A DNA stretch of 64,000 nucleotides from Cymodocea nodosa (Eukaryota; Streptophyta; Magnoliopsida; Alismatales; Cymodoceaceae). How positions within the stretch are numbered: the stretch's first letter is position 1; every line of letters begins with the position of its first letter. The stretch is from positions 26,363,501 to 26,427,500 of the forward strand of contig CM072336.1 of assembly GCA_036874045.1 (NCBI GenBank). The letters run 5' to 3'. Below the pieces are notes generated by a model. It did no database searches, was not told where the DNA came from, and worked only from the letters and a program-made list of their open reading frames with translations. Position numbers and translations under genes: made by a program. Positions 24,051 to 47,273 of this stretch are shown here, in pieces.

Positions 24051-25424
24051 CGCCTCCACCTGCTCTCAACCAAACCAGCAAAGCAAAATGTCACGAAATT
24101 GAGGCGTGGGTACAACTCCGATTCTCGAATAGATGAAAGAAATGCCACCCCTTACGTATTGGAGTATGTCAAATACGTCGGTGGTTGTTCTCCTTCAGTT
24201 CAGAATGTGTTGGGTCTGTGACGCGCTTCCTTCTTCTCCTCCTCTTGTTGAGGCCTTGGAAGGTGGATGTGGCTTTCGTTCTGGGTCGAGGGTCGTATTC
24301 CAACCGATGAATGAGAGGTGTGACCAGTGGAAGCAACGGCGCTTGAGAGTGGAGAGCTCCACCGACACTCCCTTTCCCATCCCCGTTTCACAGCTCCGTC
24401 GGACAAACAAGGGGTTTCATCTGGATCTGTTCACATCCGTTCGATTGGGATCTAACGGCAGAACTAGTTCGGCGAACGCCGAGTGAAATTTATTGTTCAT
24501 GAGCTCGGTGATGTAACTCGGCAACGACAGGGTGGACGATAGGCACGTTCGACCCACTGGCATCCAACGAAGCAACCAGCCAACCACTACCCTTCGATAT
24601 CACTACTCGCTCATCCTCTACCGTCTGATTCCAGATCTTCCACCTTTCGTCACGTTATTGTACCTGAATTTTTTTTTTTTTTTTTTGCAGATGGAAGTTT
24701 GTATTAATAAAAAATAATAAATACCACGTCAACTGTCGGGAGAATACAGGTATAAAGTTTCTCGTACCAAACGAGAAAGATGACGGAAGTAAAAAAAATC
24801 AAAGAGAAGTGTACCTGTATGTGGTTGCTCTACCAAGCAGGGGTCAGGCCAGGCTGAGCCAGACCTACTTTACCAACCCTCGGCCCATCCCAACTTTTAA
24901 TGTACTTCTGGGCTGGGCTTTAGGTCCACAGGGCCGACTAAGTACAAAATATCGAAAACTAAGAGTGAAACTTGGATCAACTTCAAGTCGATTCAAACTC
25001 AACAGTCCTCCACAGGATACAGGATACAAGGGCCTATTTGTGCACAATTTTCGTCAAAAAAAGAAATGAGAAATAAAATTTTTAAAATAGTAAATAATGA
25101 TATATCTTAAAAGTAATATTTTAAATAATATAATATATATTATTTATATTTTAAGTAATTTAATATAATATAATATATAGTACACAATTATTTTGTTATG
25201 AATAAATTTTTCATCATAAACATACAATGCAAACATACAAAGATACATATAACTAATTTCCTATGCTTGCAATGGTGAAGAAAATAAAATATATCAAAAG
25301 AATAATAATGTATTATAATTATTTGTAATTAATTGATTGATTAAGTTTTTAATTAATGAATTGAAATAATTAGTCAAAATGTAATTAATTAATTACATTA
25401 ATCAATTAACAAGGTATATAAATT
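24051..25424. other. CTL1-like promoter region and spacer
   Basis: 24051-24500 is moderately GC-rich and probably holds the leader and promoter of the minus-strand CTL1-like gene. A GCCCAGCCC-type phrase lies at about 24895-24945. From about 25070 onward it is very AT-rich, with runs of TAATATAAT and TTAATTAATTA. No gene was seen. Confidence 0.45.
24668..24800 (-). mobile_element. Retroposon 3' end with poly(A), minus strand
   Basis: A run of about 18 T at 24669-24686 is followed by GCAGATGGAAGTTTGTATTAATAAA. On the minus strand this is a TTTATTAATACAAACTTCCA 3' end followed by poly(A), the usual form of a LINE-mobilised insert. The body is too short or decayed to classify, and the limits are approximate. 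Confidence 0.4.
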
Positions 25425-26365
25425 TTTTCTAAAATATTTAATTTTTATCTTGAATAATTAAATCATTCATATACTTCTATCTCACAAATGTTTATCTCTA
25501 TGTATTTTTTATTCTTTTCCATTTTTCCTCCTTTCTTTAAAAAGTTTTATTTTTATTATTATTTATCACAAATAACTTTTATTTCTTTTATCAAAAGTTT
25601 TTTCTTTTCACGATCAACTGTCCATCTTCTTCGACAACATTTACTAAAGTCCAATAGACTATGGCAATCGAATTAGTCACACATGTAGGTAGCAAAAAGG
25701 TAGGTAGACTATGGCAATGTCATGTAGACCAACTCTAGTGATGTTCTTAAGTAACGAGAATAGGGGTATTAGGTTTAAAGGTGCAATAGTTTCTCAAAAT
25801 TTTCTAAGATTATAGAATGGAGGAGGTCGAAAAGGTTGAAAATTATTTTTATGAATGTTCACAAATACCTTTAACCTTGAAAAATATTTTTTCAATATTT
25901 TTTTTTAAGATTTTCAATAATTATATCATTCATATACTTCTATCTTACAAATGTTTATCTCTGTATATTTTTCATTTTTCCTCATATCTTTTAAAATTTT
26001 TATTTTATTTCATTATTTCTCATAAATAATTTTTATTTCTTTTATCAAAAGTTTTTTCTTTTCACGATCAATCATCCATCTTCTTCGACAATGTTCATCA
26101 GAATTCGATAGATTATGATAGTCTAAGTTATTCACACGAGCAAAAAGTAGAAAAACAGGTAGATCGTGACAAAGTCGTACAAATAGATTATAACGACGTT
26201 CCTGAGCAATGAGAATAGAGATGTCAAATTTAAAGGTGTAATGTTTTTTTAAAATTTTCTAAGATTACGGAGAGAATGAGGTCGAAAAGATTGAAAAATA
26301 CTTTTATGAATGTTCACAAACCTTTAACATTGAAAAATCTTTTTCTAATATTTTTTTTTTTCTTA
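25425..26365. repeat. Two-copy tandem duplication, period 463 bp
   Basis: The marker TCATTCATATACTTCTATCT begins at 25463 and again (with TCATTCATATACTTCTATCT intact) at 25926. The copies then stay collinear through TTTATCAAAAGTTTTTTCTT, TCCATCTTCTTCGACAA, TTTAAAGGTG, TTTTCTAAGATTA, GAGGTCGAAAAG and ATGAATGTTCACAAA. Each copy ends in a T-rich tract. They differ by scattered substitutions and small indels. No protein frame is conserved between them, so this is a non-coding duplication. Confidence 0.85.
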
Positions 26366-28695
26366 AGGTTTCTTCCCCCCGCGAGGACGATTCATTGTTT
26401 GCAACGATTTTTTTGAGAAAAATTACTTTTGTTTCGATTGGTTTTCCTTTCGATCTTTGCATGTCACACCTCGGCGCAAGGGTTCAGCTTTCCCGAACAA
26501 CGCAGGAAGAAGACGGCACACGGTCTCAAGTGAAACATGCAAATGGTTTGGGCGGCGTCTTTTTAATTCGGTGGGTACGTACGCATGCAGCACGCTGACA
26601 ACCACACTTGTTTTATCAATCATATTTTATTCTCTTAACCGCCGTTTGACCCGGTGGTTTTTACCTTCGTTGAAAAGAGTAAATAAAAAGAAAATCAATC
26701 ATCAAACTGTAATTGAAGGAGAGAGTCACAACAACACGGTTCCAAATATAATAATAATAATAAAATAGCCCAAGGAGAGGTCACGAGGAGTATCTCTCAT
26801 CTTTTCTAGAATCATCAGCCTCGCTTTTGTAAAAATCAATTCTGGTTCTTTGATTTGCGACAACCAAATGGACTTGATCCTTTTGAGATTTCAAAAGCTT
26901 TGTCGATATAAAGGTTTCAATTCATTGGTACAATCGATACCAGCATCTGCAATAAGATTAATTAACTAGAGACGAGAAAGAAAGAAAAAAGCCTTAAAGA
27001 GTAACAATGAGGTAATCTCATAATTGTTAAGGAAAATAACATTACTTCTATTAAACCAAATCATCTGAAAAAATGCCAACGTAATAAATAGCACACCAAG
27101 CCGATCCAAGGTTTTTTACAGGAATTTAATTTCTAGATGACTTTGATCCTTTTTTTTTTTTGAGAGCACTACCGTACCATTTTATCACGAATAGTATTTT
27201 ATTTTTTTAACCATTGATATAATTTTTTAAATGGAAAAAATGTTCAAGGCAACATTTAAGCAGGATTTTATGCACCGGTTTTTGTTGATTTTTGACGTTG
27301 TCCTAAAATCCTATCAATCACGTGTGAAAAAATAAATTCTAACTGATTTCGTAGAGTCTACCTTTTCAATGTCACGTAAAAAAAAGGTTTCATTCTAACT
27401 GAATTTTAAAATCTTGTACAATTCACTCTCATAACATAAAATCTAATTTCAAAATTGAAACACATGGCAATCGAACAACAAGATTTTAAGTGCATTGCAT
27501 ACGATATCTCAAAATCACATGATTTTCATTACCTTTAAATCAACGTAGAATCACAATTTTATAAAATTTTTTCTTCCCACAATCGTATCAGACATAACTT
27601 ACGTTTATTTTAGCAGAATGCTTCCTTTTTTAAAAAACTTTGTAAGATGTTCTTTTCTTTTTTTTTGTGAATGTTTGTCATACTTATTGACCACCGTGAA
27701 CACCCTCCGATACATGAGAAGAACCCACAGGCATATGTAATATATATTTATATATGTGTGGTTAAAATTAAAAAAAAGCCTCTGTGCATGCGTCGATGCG
27801 GTTAATCAGCGTCGCCCAGAAGATTCCAATTTCTTGCGGTTCGTTTCCGAATCTGTTGTCGTATAAAACCAGCGGCCCGTCATTAATGTTTGATGCGTCA
27901 CGATTTCCCATAAAATAAATGACAGATAATATCGAAAAATAAGGGTCGATCGTCTTCGTCATCATCAAATATCTAAAAATTACGGTAGTTGGAACGATAC
28001 GCTCTCTTTGTTTTACCTTTTTTTTTTTTTCACGATCTAAATATGCAAATTGCGAATACGCAAAAAATGGAATGGTTATTTGATAAACCTTTTTTCCATT
28101 ACGTGGAAATAAAATATTTAAAAAAACGATCTGATGGGTGAATCTGAACAAATAAAGCCTGATTCGATAGTAAAATATTTTTTTTAAATTGGTAAACGAA
28201 CGTAAGATTCGTAAACTGGGAGAAACCACAAACATAAAGATCGGATGACATGGCAAAAAAAAGAATAAGGAATGAAGATCGTGACATAAGAATTCGAAAA
28301 AAAAAAAAAACCGGGGCGAGATCGTGACAGCACGACAAGGCCGTGGCGTTCATTCCTGTTTTTTTTTTTTTTTATTTTATTTTAAAGAATGGTATCCATT
28401 TCTAGTTACGCACGCCCCTGCGCATGTTGGTTTCTCCCACCGCTGCACGCCCCCGTCACGCTTCTCCTAACGTTACGATAAAAAATATTTTAATCAGTTA
28501 AAAATAATGACGAATATAATTTTTATTAGAATTTTAATAATAATAATAATAATAATCCCTAGGACAATTTCTGTCTGCACGCATATATCGACCACTAGCG
28601 GATCTTTCGGCTCCCCCCCAAAGCGCGCGCGCGCACTCACACATCCAGATTCCATCGCCGCAGGCACACTCTCCTCCGTCCTCTGACTCGATCCA
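26366..28695. other. Spacer and upstream region of the PFP gene
   Basis: AT-rich spacer with homopolymer tracts (for example T-runs near 27150, 28020 and 28360). It includes (AAT)n at about 28535-28555 and GCGCGCGCGC at about 28623-28634 just upstream of the PFP start codon, in a GC-rich leader. The 162-codon minus frame at 27768-28256 lacks any recognisable feature and is not called as a gene. Confidence 0.45.
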
Positions 28696-39088
<10,393 letters not shown>

Positions 39089-42000
39089 AACCCCGTTTTT
39101 GCTGATGCGCTTTGGTGTTGATTCTCTTTGAAGCCCTCTTTTTGTGCTTTCTTTGCTTGTCTGACATCCAATGGTGGTACGTAGTCGTAGTGCGAAGGAA
39201 ACTTGTAAACACTTTGTGGAATTAATAAGTTAATGTGGAGCCGATCTGGTGCAAGTTTTTGATTGAAATTAATTTGGGCTTTCAGGTACGTTGTCTTACC
39301 GACGAAATAAAAGAGATTATTGCTTAGTGATGAGTGAACCGGTTCCATGATTAGCGTTTTCCGAAAAGCACAATTTCCAATGTCAAATGATGATCATATT
39401 GTATTGAAAAAATTAGCGGACGTTAATTTTTTATAGACTTCAACTTTTCTACGATTATATATTTTTAAGATAATATTTATTACAAATAAAACTTTAATAA
39501 TAACTATATATTTTCATTGTTGCATCATTAGTTTCCGTCGTCTGTCAATGATATTGTCACGATCTTTATGGATCGTTTCGGTTATTTTTATCGTCATGAT
39601 TTGGGAATCACACACGGCTTCCAAAACTTACCGGTCTCTTTTTCCATAAATGGCAAGACCCAAGTAATTTGATTTCCTTTTTTGTGCGGTAATTACAACC
39701 ATTTTGAAAAGTATTTTTGATTTTTTACCATTCTTCTCTTTTTCCCTCTCTCTCAAATTTTTTGTTCTCCATCAAACATTTATCCACACAACTAGCAAAT
39801 TCACCACACTTCTGATAATAAGTATTTTAAATAAACTTTTAAATCTAATACTATATCCATCACTTTAATAATAATAACTTTTATACTTTCTAATAAGTAT
39901 TTTAAATCTAATACATTAAAAAGTAACGTGTACAAAGCGTGGATCCATTGCTACTTAGTATATGATGTGATATTATCATCAAACAATGATGAATTACCAT
40001 GTGACAAGTCTTAGAAGAAGCATAAAGACTAGTGTTGTAGGCTAATCAATTTCTCAAAACAAAATAAGGGTCAAACTAGCTTGAATATATTTACATTACA
40101 AACTTGGAGCAATGAATCAAGAATAACAAAGGCATATTACCGGTTGACAGAAATAATAGGAGTATCATGATAGAACCCTAAATTAAATTACATATATTAT
40201 GTAAATAAACTTGTGTTACGTAGATCTAATATAAAATGTACATCTAATGTTTTTTATATTTTTATTGATTATCAACCATTTTTCAAAAATTTTAATTTAA
40301 GTTACAAACGTATTGCGTAAATAAACTTATTTTACATTAGATCTAACATAACATTTGCGATTCTTTTTCTACTTATTTTTTGAAAAAAAAAATCAAAATG
40401 TTGAAGAAAATTAATTTAAATCACAAATTTGCGTTTTGTAAATAAACTTGAGCAACTCAGATTTAACACAAAAAATAATTATAGATCTAATTTTTTTTAG
40501 TTACATATGTATCATAATTTTTTTTTTTCCTTTCATAAGTAACCAAATATACAATAATTAAATTTTTTTTAAGATACAAGCAAAAATCTCCATCTAAAAT
40601 GACTTTTTCTGATATACTAGATCCTATACCTAAACTTTTTTCATAGAAAGATAGATAAAGTTAATTAGAACAGTAACTCAAATGTGAAATCACAGCTGAA
40701 GAAAGAGCAAGTTCAACACTATATCAAAATTCAGATAAACTAAAATAAAACAAGGAAAAATAGATGACGATCGAGAACCAAATTTAGTTATCTCTCTTTA
40801 CATGATCTGTGTATAGCGAACAAATAATTTTTTTTTTTATTGAAAGCAACGTGTCTATCGCTGTCAGGCACGTCACATGCCGTGCCTTCATTTTTTCTGA
40901 ACCTCCCGTTTTCCAATTTTGAAATTAAGATAATAAGCAGAAGCCTCGCAGTTGCAGGCTCAAGTACACAAACAACTGCATGGTGGTGTATGACCGATCG
41001 ACATCGATCGTCTACCCCACCGGGCGACAGGACTGGCGCCGTTGCTTAACCAACGGCCGCGGCCGCACCTCACTGTCGTCGATCGTCGCCGCCCGGACAA
41101 TACCACGTGAGATCCCTACGGTCAAGCGCCCGCAGCAGACGATCCAAGGAAGAAACAAACCATCTGATGGGTGTCGAAGAAGACCGGTGGAGGCCGACAG
41201 TTGTGGTCGACACGATGGCGTTTCTGAAATCGATCTGTGATAAGTTAATTGGTACCTGCTGTGGTGCAGTACAATATTAATTAGTACGTATTTTAACCAT
41301 GTCTCTCTTATCTTAACAAGTTTTACGTGTCTCCTTTGAGTTTCATCGTGTCTAAAGGCCTTTCTGTATGTCATCTGATTGTCTCGTTTAAATGCCAAAT
41401 TTAACTCTCTAATATGTCTTGAAGTTGTTTTGTCATCTGTTACCTTAAGGAAGGATTTATATAATCAGAACCTAACATAAAGAAATTCATTTTTTATCTT
41501 AAGTGACATTATCTATCAATTCAATATTGACACGTAAATAAATTAGATAAATGGTATATATATCTATAATTTGTCAACTCTTAAGTAAAGTTAACACTAT
41601 TAACTATAGACATTATATAAGAACTTCTCATATGGTCATCTATCTTGTAAATGTACTTTTAAATTTTTTAAAATTAAAATATATAATAATGATTTTTAAT
41701 TAAGATTTTATTTTATTGTGTTGACATGATGATTCTATTTTACAATTTCAACTAAGGTATTCTACTCTTAAACTTTTTCATCTCAAAAATAAGAATACAT
41801 GAATGTAGATATATACTTATATTTTTATATATACTTGATTTTGATAAATGATATATAAAGATCTAATTTTATAACATGTAAGTAATTAATTTATTGATTA
41901 ATTATATTTTAACTAATTACTTCAATTCATTAATTAAGAACTTTATGAAAATTTAATTTTATTATGTACATAAATATTTAAATTTTAATTTTCATCAAAT

Positions 42001-43697
42001 TTTTAAACATACGTAGTACACTTCAATTTTAAATTTTAAATTTTCATCAAATTTTATAAGATTTAATTCCAAACGCACAAACATACCTTAAAAGTACATT
42101 TTCATTTTTTCCTACCTCCTCCTTAATCCATTTGCGTGGATAAGTATGACATAAAAGATTCAATTGCAATTTATTTTTACATTCTAGATAAGGATTAATT
42201 GCATTAGCATAAACAGAAGAAATCACTACCTATTTACCATCTGATATTGTTGTTATATTTCCTTTTTTATTTCAAAAAAAAGAAGAAGTACTTCTACACC
42301 CTTTTTGTATTGCATTTATCTAATTTTGTTTTTATTACTCGATAATGAGAAGGTTTAATGCTTGCGCTACACAGATTTTAAGATGATATAATGACAAATA
42401 CTGTGTATCACTGTGTTCAGAAAGATCATTGCAATACCGATCATAGATCTGTCACAGTTGATGATTATAATAATGATTCTTTTCGTAAACGTACAATTTT
42501 TATCCATCATCACAAGTCAATCATGATAATAATTTACATCCGTTACGATCTTATTTATAGGGAGCGAACCTCGAGAAGAATGTAAAGACTATAATAACTA
42601 TTATTTTAAATGACAATTAACGTTAATGACGTTAGGCAAGAAGTTGACATTTTATAGAAGGAAACCTGCAAAAATAAGACTTAAAGTAATTTTATCTTCA
42701 ATTATTATAATAAATTGTGGTGTTTGATAAAAATGACGAGTGAAAGTTGTTTAAGGTACCAACATGACGCATTTTAAAGTTCAAGATAATCATGTGATAA
42801 TTAATTGAGTAAAGGCTGGAATAATAAAATGATAATTTTAACAAGGTTCTGGGCAACAAATCCGTAGGGACGGGCCTATTGGAAATTTTCCATAGGTGCA
42901 AAATTTTCTCGTAAATACGTGAAGGAGTAGGAGTACAAATATTATCATTAGATGACTATAAATTCATAGTAAAAGTATTATTTAATTTAAGTAACTATCG
43001 ATCATTAACGTAAACATATTAAAACTGATCAAATTTTACTAAATTTCAACCATCGAATACCAAATCTAGAAATCTTAACGAATAGATAAGGAATTAGGTT
43101 TAAATTTTAATATGTAGTAGATTACATCATAAATTAACATCTATGTAATTATTTTTTATCTTTGAAAAAAAAATTAAATCTATTAGATACTTATGAAAAA
43201 AGCATTCAATTATTATTATTATTTCGAGATAGAAAATTTAACCACATCTAAATTTAAAAATTCAAACCTGTACTAATAACACGATATAAATTCTTTATTA
43301 TTACTAAAATATATCATTCAATTATTTGTAAAAAGACAGTTATATATCGATTTTCCAGAACAACAAATAATAAAAATGTCACGTTTTTTCTGTGACGATG
43401 ATTTTTATACTTATAAAATTCAACTTTCGATAGAAAATGTAAATATTATTATTTTTTAAGGAGAGGACCTGCCCTTTCCTGCCAATGCCACGGTGACTTC
43501 CCGGGGACCCGGGATCCCTCCGACATTGACAGCGGAAGAATCAAAATACGAAACCTTTCGGTTCCGTTCCGCTTCGCAGCCGGCTTCTACCCGTCGTCTC
43601 ACGCCATCTTCTTCTTCTATTCTCACTCCTCCTCCCATTGGAAGCTGTACAAGGCCACTCCACCTCTGCTGGATCGCAGGAGCAGAGAAGAGGAGGG
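39089..43697. other. AT-rich spacer between PFP and GT61, with one GC-rich island
   Basis: 39089-39360 is the PFP 3' region. 39400-40830 and 41250-43440 are very AT-rich with no recognisable gene. 40840-41240 is a GC-rich island containing GATCGACATCGATCGTC and GGCCGCGGCCGC with short open frames on both strands, none recognisable. A GC-rich leader for the GT61 gene begins near 43460. Confidence 0.45.
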
Positions 43698-46600
43698 ATG
43701 GCGCACCACCACAGGTTGCTGAGGAAGGGAGGAGAAGAGGTATTGCAGACCAAGCGAGCGGATGACTGCTCCAACTGCATGGATCATGACTTTGGAGTGA
43801 AGAAGACCAAGCCAAGACCCTGCCGTCTTCTTTTCCTCTTTTCCTTCGTCTTCCTCACTTTCGTCGTCGGCCACCGTCTCCACTTCGCCTCCTCCTCTCC
43901 TTCCCTCCGTTTCTTCGGTAGGCAAACACCACCAACTTCTCTAACATGTCCGTTTATTGTTCTTGGTTCTTCGGGCTTGTGATTTCCTGTTTTGGGTCAG
44001 ATTCGATTGGAACAGAGAAGAGCCGGTCGCCATGCTCATCGTTGGAAGACAACGCCATCTGCTGCGACAGGGTCACCAGTTTCCGCACGGACGTTTGCTT
44101 TATCAGGGGTGACATAAGAACCCACTCCTCTTCTTCCTCCATCTTCCTCTACAGAACCATCAACGACGGAAACGAGAACAAGACCACGGAGGTGGTGGTG
44201 GAGAAGATAAGACCCTACACGAGAAAATGGGAGCAACCCATCATGGACACCATCGGCGAGCTCAATCTCGTCACGTCCACCGGGAAACCGGATCACGTCT
44301 GTGACGTGTTCCACGACGCGCCTGCCGTGTTCTTCTCCACCGGTGGGTACACCGGGAACGTCTACCACGAGTTCAACGACGGCATCATCCCGCTTTACAT
44401 TACAGCCCAAGGCTTCCATAGGAATGTGGTGTTTGTTCTTCTGGAGTACCGTAAGTGGTGGATCGCGAAGTACGGCGACGTACTCTCCCAGCTTTCCCAT
44501 CATCTTGCAGTTGATTTCTCCCGTGACAACCGAACGCATTGCTTTCCGGAAGCCATCGTCGGCCTTCGGATACACGACGAGCTTGCCATAGATTCGACGA
44601 AAATGAGGGACGGCAAAGGTGTTCTGGATTTCAGGGAACTTCTTGATAATGCATACCGGGCTCGGATCAGGTCGATTGAATTAGAGGAGGCGAGCAATGG
44701 GGAAGGAAATTTGATGGGGCTTGGGATGGAGCCGAGTGCAGTGGCAAGGCCAAAGCTGGTGATCCTGTCCAGGAATGGGTCAAGAGCGATAGAAAATGAG
44801 GAGGAGCTGGTGGAGTTGTGCAAGGACATTGGATTCCAAGTCCAGGTATCGATCAATAATCACAACTCAAAACCTTTCTTCTCTCAAAAATTGTCGTCCG
44901 ATACTGATTTATGCATGCTCTACAGAGCATTAGATCTTTAGATATTATGCATTGTCTTGTTGCATGATCGAGAGTACTTCCAAGTGCTTACTGGTTTGAC
45001 AAGCATAAATCATTTTCATATGTTGGTTTTGCCTTTTTTTTGGTATACAAATCTCGCAAGATGTGATTGTGTTGATTTGTGTGTTTGTAATCAACTTTAG
45101 CATTTCAAGGTGGGTTCTTTCTCTGTACCCTTCCTTGAATGAGTACAAGCAATCGCCCCAAGTTGCCCAAATGCCCACCACTGACCCTTCTCCTTTCCAG
45201 GTTTTGATCTGTAAGTAAAGAGAAAAAGTAATCATTACAGTCGACCGTGTACTGAACTGCCACTTGCATCTCTTGTATCTTACAAAATACTCTTCGAAAA
45301 CATGTAGAAAGCATTAGTTTTTTTAGCAAGTTATTTTGTTTCTTTTTTCAGAAATAGGCCTTCGTGTGAGAAATTTTCTAGTTCTTCCGCCCGACCGGTG
45401 GTGGAAACTCTTCGTGCCCTTTTTATTTTATTGGAGCTTCTGTAAAAAGAGATGGACTGAGGTCCTATATTCACTTCTTTTACAAATGGAAGATAACTTA
45501 GCTTCTTCACTAATAAGCATTGTTTCTCGACTTCCACGACAATCTACATTATAGCCATGATTGGTGTGGCCAAGGATATTGCCCAAGCCAAACAAATTAT
45601 TTTTCGAATCACATCTGGATAAAAAGTCTACATAGCAGACTTTTTTGATTCCCTTAGAATGCGTGTGTTGTGGGAAGCTTGAGATCTCTCATGGTTCCTG
45701 TACAAAACAAGGAAGAACAAACTTGAATTCCATTTCTTACTGAAGCTTTTGTGACATCTGCCACAAAAAATGAAGTGAACCTTCTTTTGACACTCTATGG
45801 AAACGTCAATATGTATGCACCACCCAACCACTCAGCCAGATGACATAGGAAAGAAATCAATCTCATCTCCTTGTGTCTCAATACCCTCACCCCAAAAGAA
45901 AACCCTCATGGTAGCCAGAATTTTGATATAGCATGCTTCTATTGCAATGAAGCCTTTTTATGCCAACAAATTGATCAAAATAATGCATAATGCGGCAGGG
46001 AAAATATGATAGTGGAAATTATGCCATAAGGGTTTAACGCAATGTGTGCACGAGGTATTTTGTTCCAAAGTCTGATAGGAGAAAATTGGTCCTTCTTTTC
46101 TCGATAATGAAGAGTAGGGCAAGCAACATTTACATTGCCGTGTGGTAGATACAGAAATACAGTTCTTTTTACATTGGGCTTCTTTTTCCAGGTAGGTTGA
46201 AGCTGTTTTACATTACAGCATTTAATATTAGAGTTGATGTTTTCCATAGTGGAATTTTTGCCCGTCCTCACATTTAGGGAAAAAACATCCACTTTTGCTT
46301 GTAAAGGGACTTCAGCTGTTTCCTATTGTAAATCGACAACTGCAAGAGGTTGGCTTATTGCAGAATTATAACAAAAATCGAAACAAGAAATTCCTTACTG
46401 TAACTTGAAGTCAGGTGCGGTGTTCTTGTTTGAGAAGACTCATACTTTCCATTGCCAACCCCCACCACTTTCCCTTTTCCTTTGATCCTAGAGTATCATT
46501 CAAAGAATGCAACATCTGAGCTCTCAAATATTACATGCTAAATTTAAGTTGTCGTAGCACGCATGGTTACAGTTGTATGAGAAGCCACACATTATTTTTT

Positions 46601-47273
46601 AAGACTTGTCAGCTAGTGAGATAAAAGTAACCACAAAGAATGGTTATAAGATTTTTGCATTTTGTTATAAATTGTATGTTGCAACACATTGGATAAATGC
46701 GAAATACCTTGTAGATATGGGATTGCTGTGCTTTATAATTACAAAAGCACCCGTAGATGAAGTAAAATTTTCTATTGAGCTTTGACCAATACAGATGTGT
46801 TTTCGTAGGTCCTACGGCCTGATCGGACAACTGAGCTTGCAAAGATATACCGTGCACTGAATGACAGTGATGTGATGATTGGAGTTCATGGTGCAGCAAT
46901 GACCCACTTGCTGTTCTTACGGCCCGGATCGGTGTTTATTCAAATTGTTCCTTTGGGGACGGACTGGGCGGCGGAGTCATACTATGGCCAGCCAGCAGAG
47001 AAGATGGGCCTCAAGTACGTAGAGTACAGGATACTTGCAAGGGAGAGCTCTTTGTATCTCAGGTATGATGAAGATGACCCAGTGCTCCTTGATCCAAAGA
47101 GTGTCACGGCAAAGGGGTGGAACATGACAAAGGAGGTTTATTTGGAAGGACAGAATGTGAAATTGGATTTGAATAGGTTCCGAAATGTTTTGACGAGTGC
47201 TTATCAGTACACAGTAAAAATGCAGAATCAGAGCAAGTTCTTGTGGACATGGAGTTGGCATCTGTTTACATGA
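43698..47273 (+). CDS. Glycosyltransferase family 61 (xylan/arabinoxylan- or N-glycan-type pentosyltransferase)
   Basis: Three exons, 43698-43917, 44001-44845 and 46809-47273, give 1,530 nt and 509 residues. ATG 43698 (MAHHHRLLRK) is chosen because the open frame further upstream starts only at TTG. It is a type II Golgi membrane protein: a short basic cytosolic tail, a transmembrane helix at about residues 43-59 (RLLFLFSFVFLTFVVG), a stem, then the GT61 domain. Family marks: AVFFSTGGYTGNVYHEFNDG, PEAIVGLRIHDELAID, RPKLVILSRNGSRAI, VLRPDRTTELAKIY, the conserved MIGVHGAAMTHLLFLRPGS (about 378-396), WAAESYYGQPAEKMGLKYVE. Several NxS/T sequons are present. GT61 proteins in monocots often add arabinose or xylose to xylan, but the acceptor cannot be read from sequence. 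The second intron is 1.96 kb. Confidence 0.93.

Noticed and set aside
23703-24221. 172-codon plus-strand frame opposite CTL1-like exon 1
   Set aside because: His/Arg-rich shadow of the GC-rich exon encoding the signal peptide and GH19 start.
27768-28256. 162-codon minus-strand open frame upstream of PFP
   Set aside because: No family resemblance, AT-driven composition, and it lies in a probable promoter region.
40840-41398. Short open frames on both strands in the GC-rich island
   Set aside because: No family features, and no splice context that would extend them; reported only as an island.
44036-44575. 179-codon minus-strand frame and other frames opposite the GT61 exon
   Set aside because: Shadows of the GC-rich GT61 coding exon, which has clear family motifs in its own frame.
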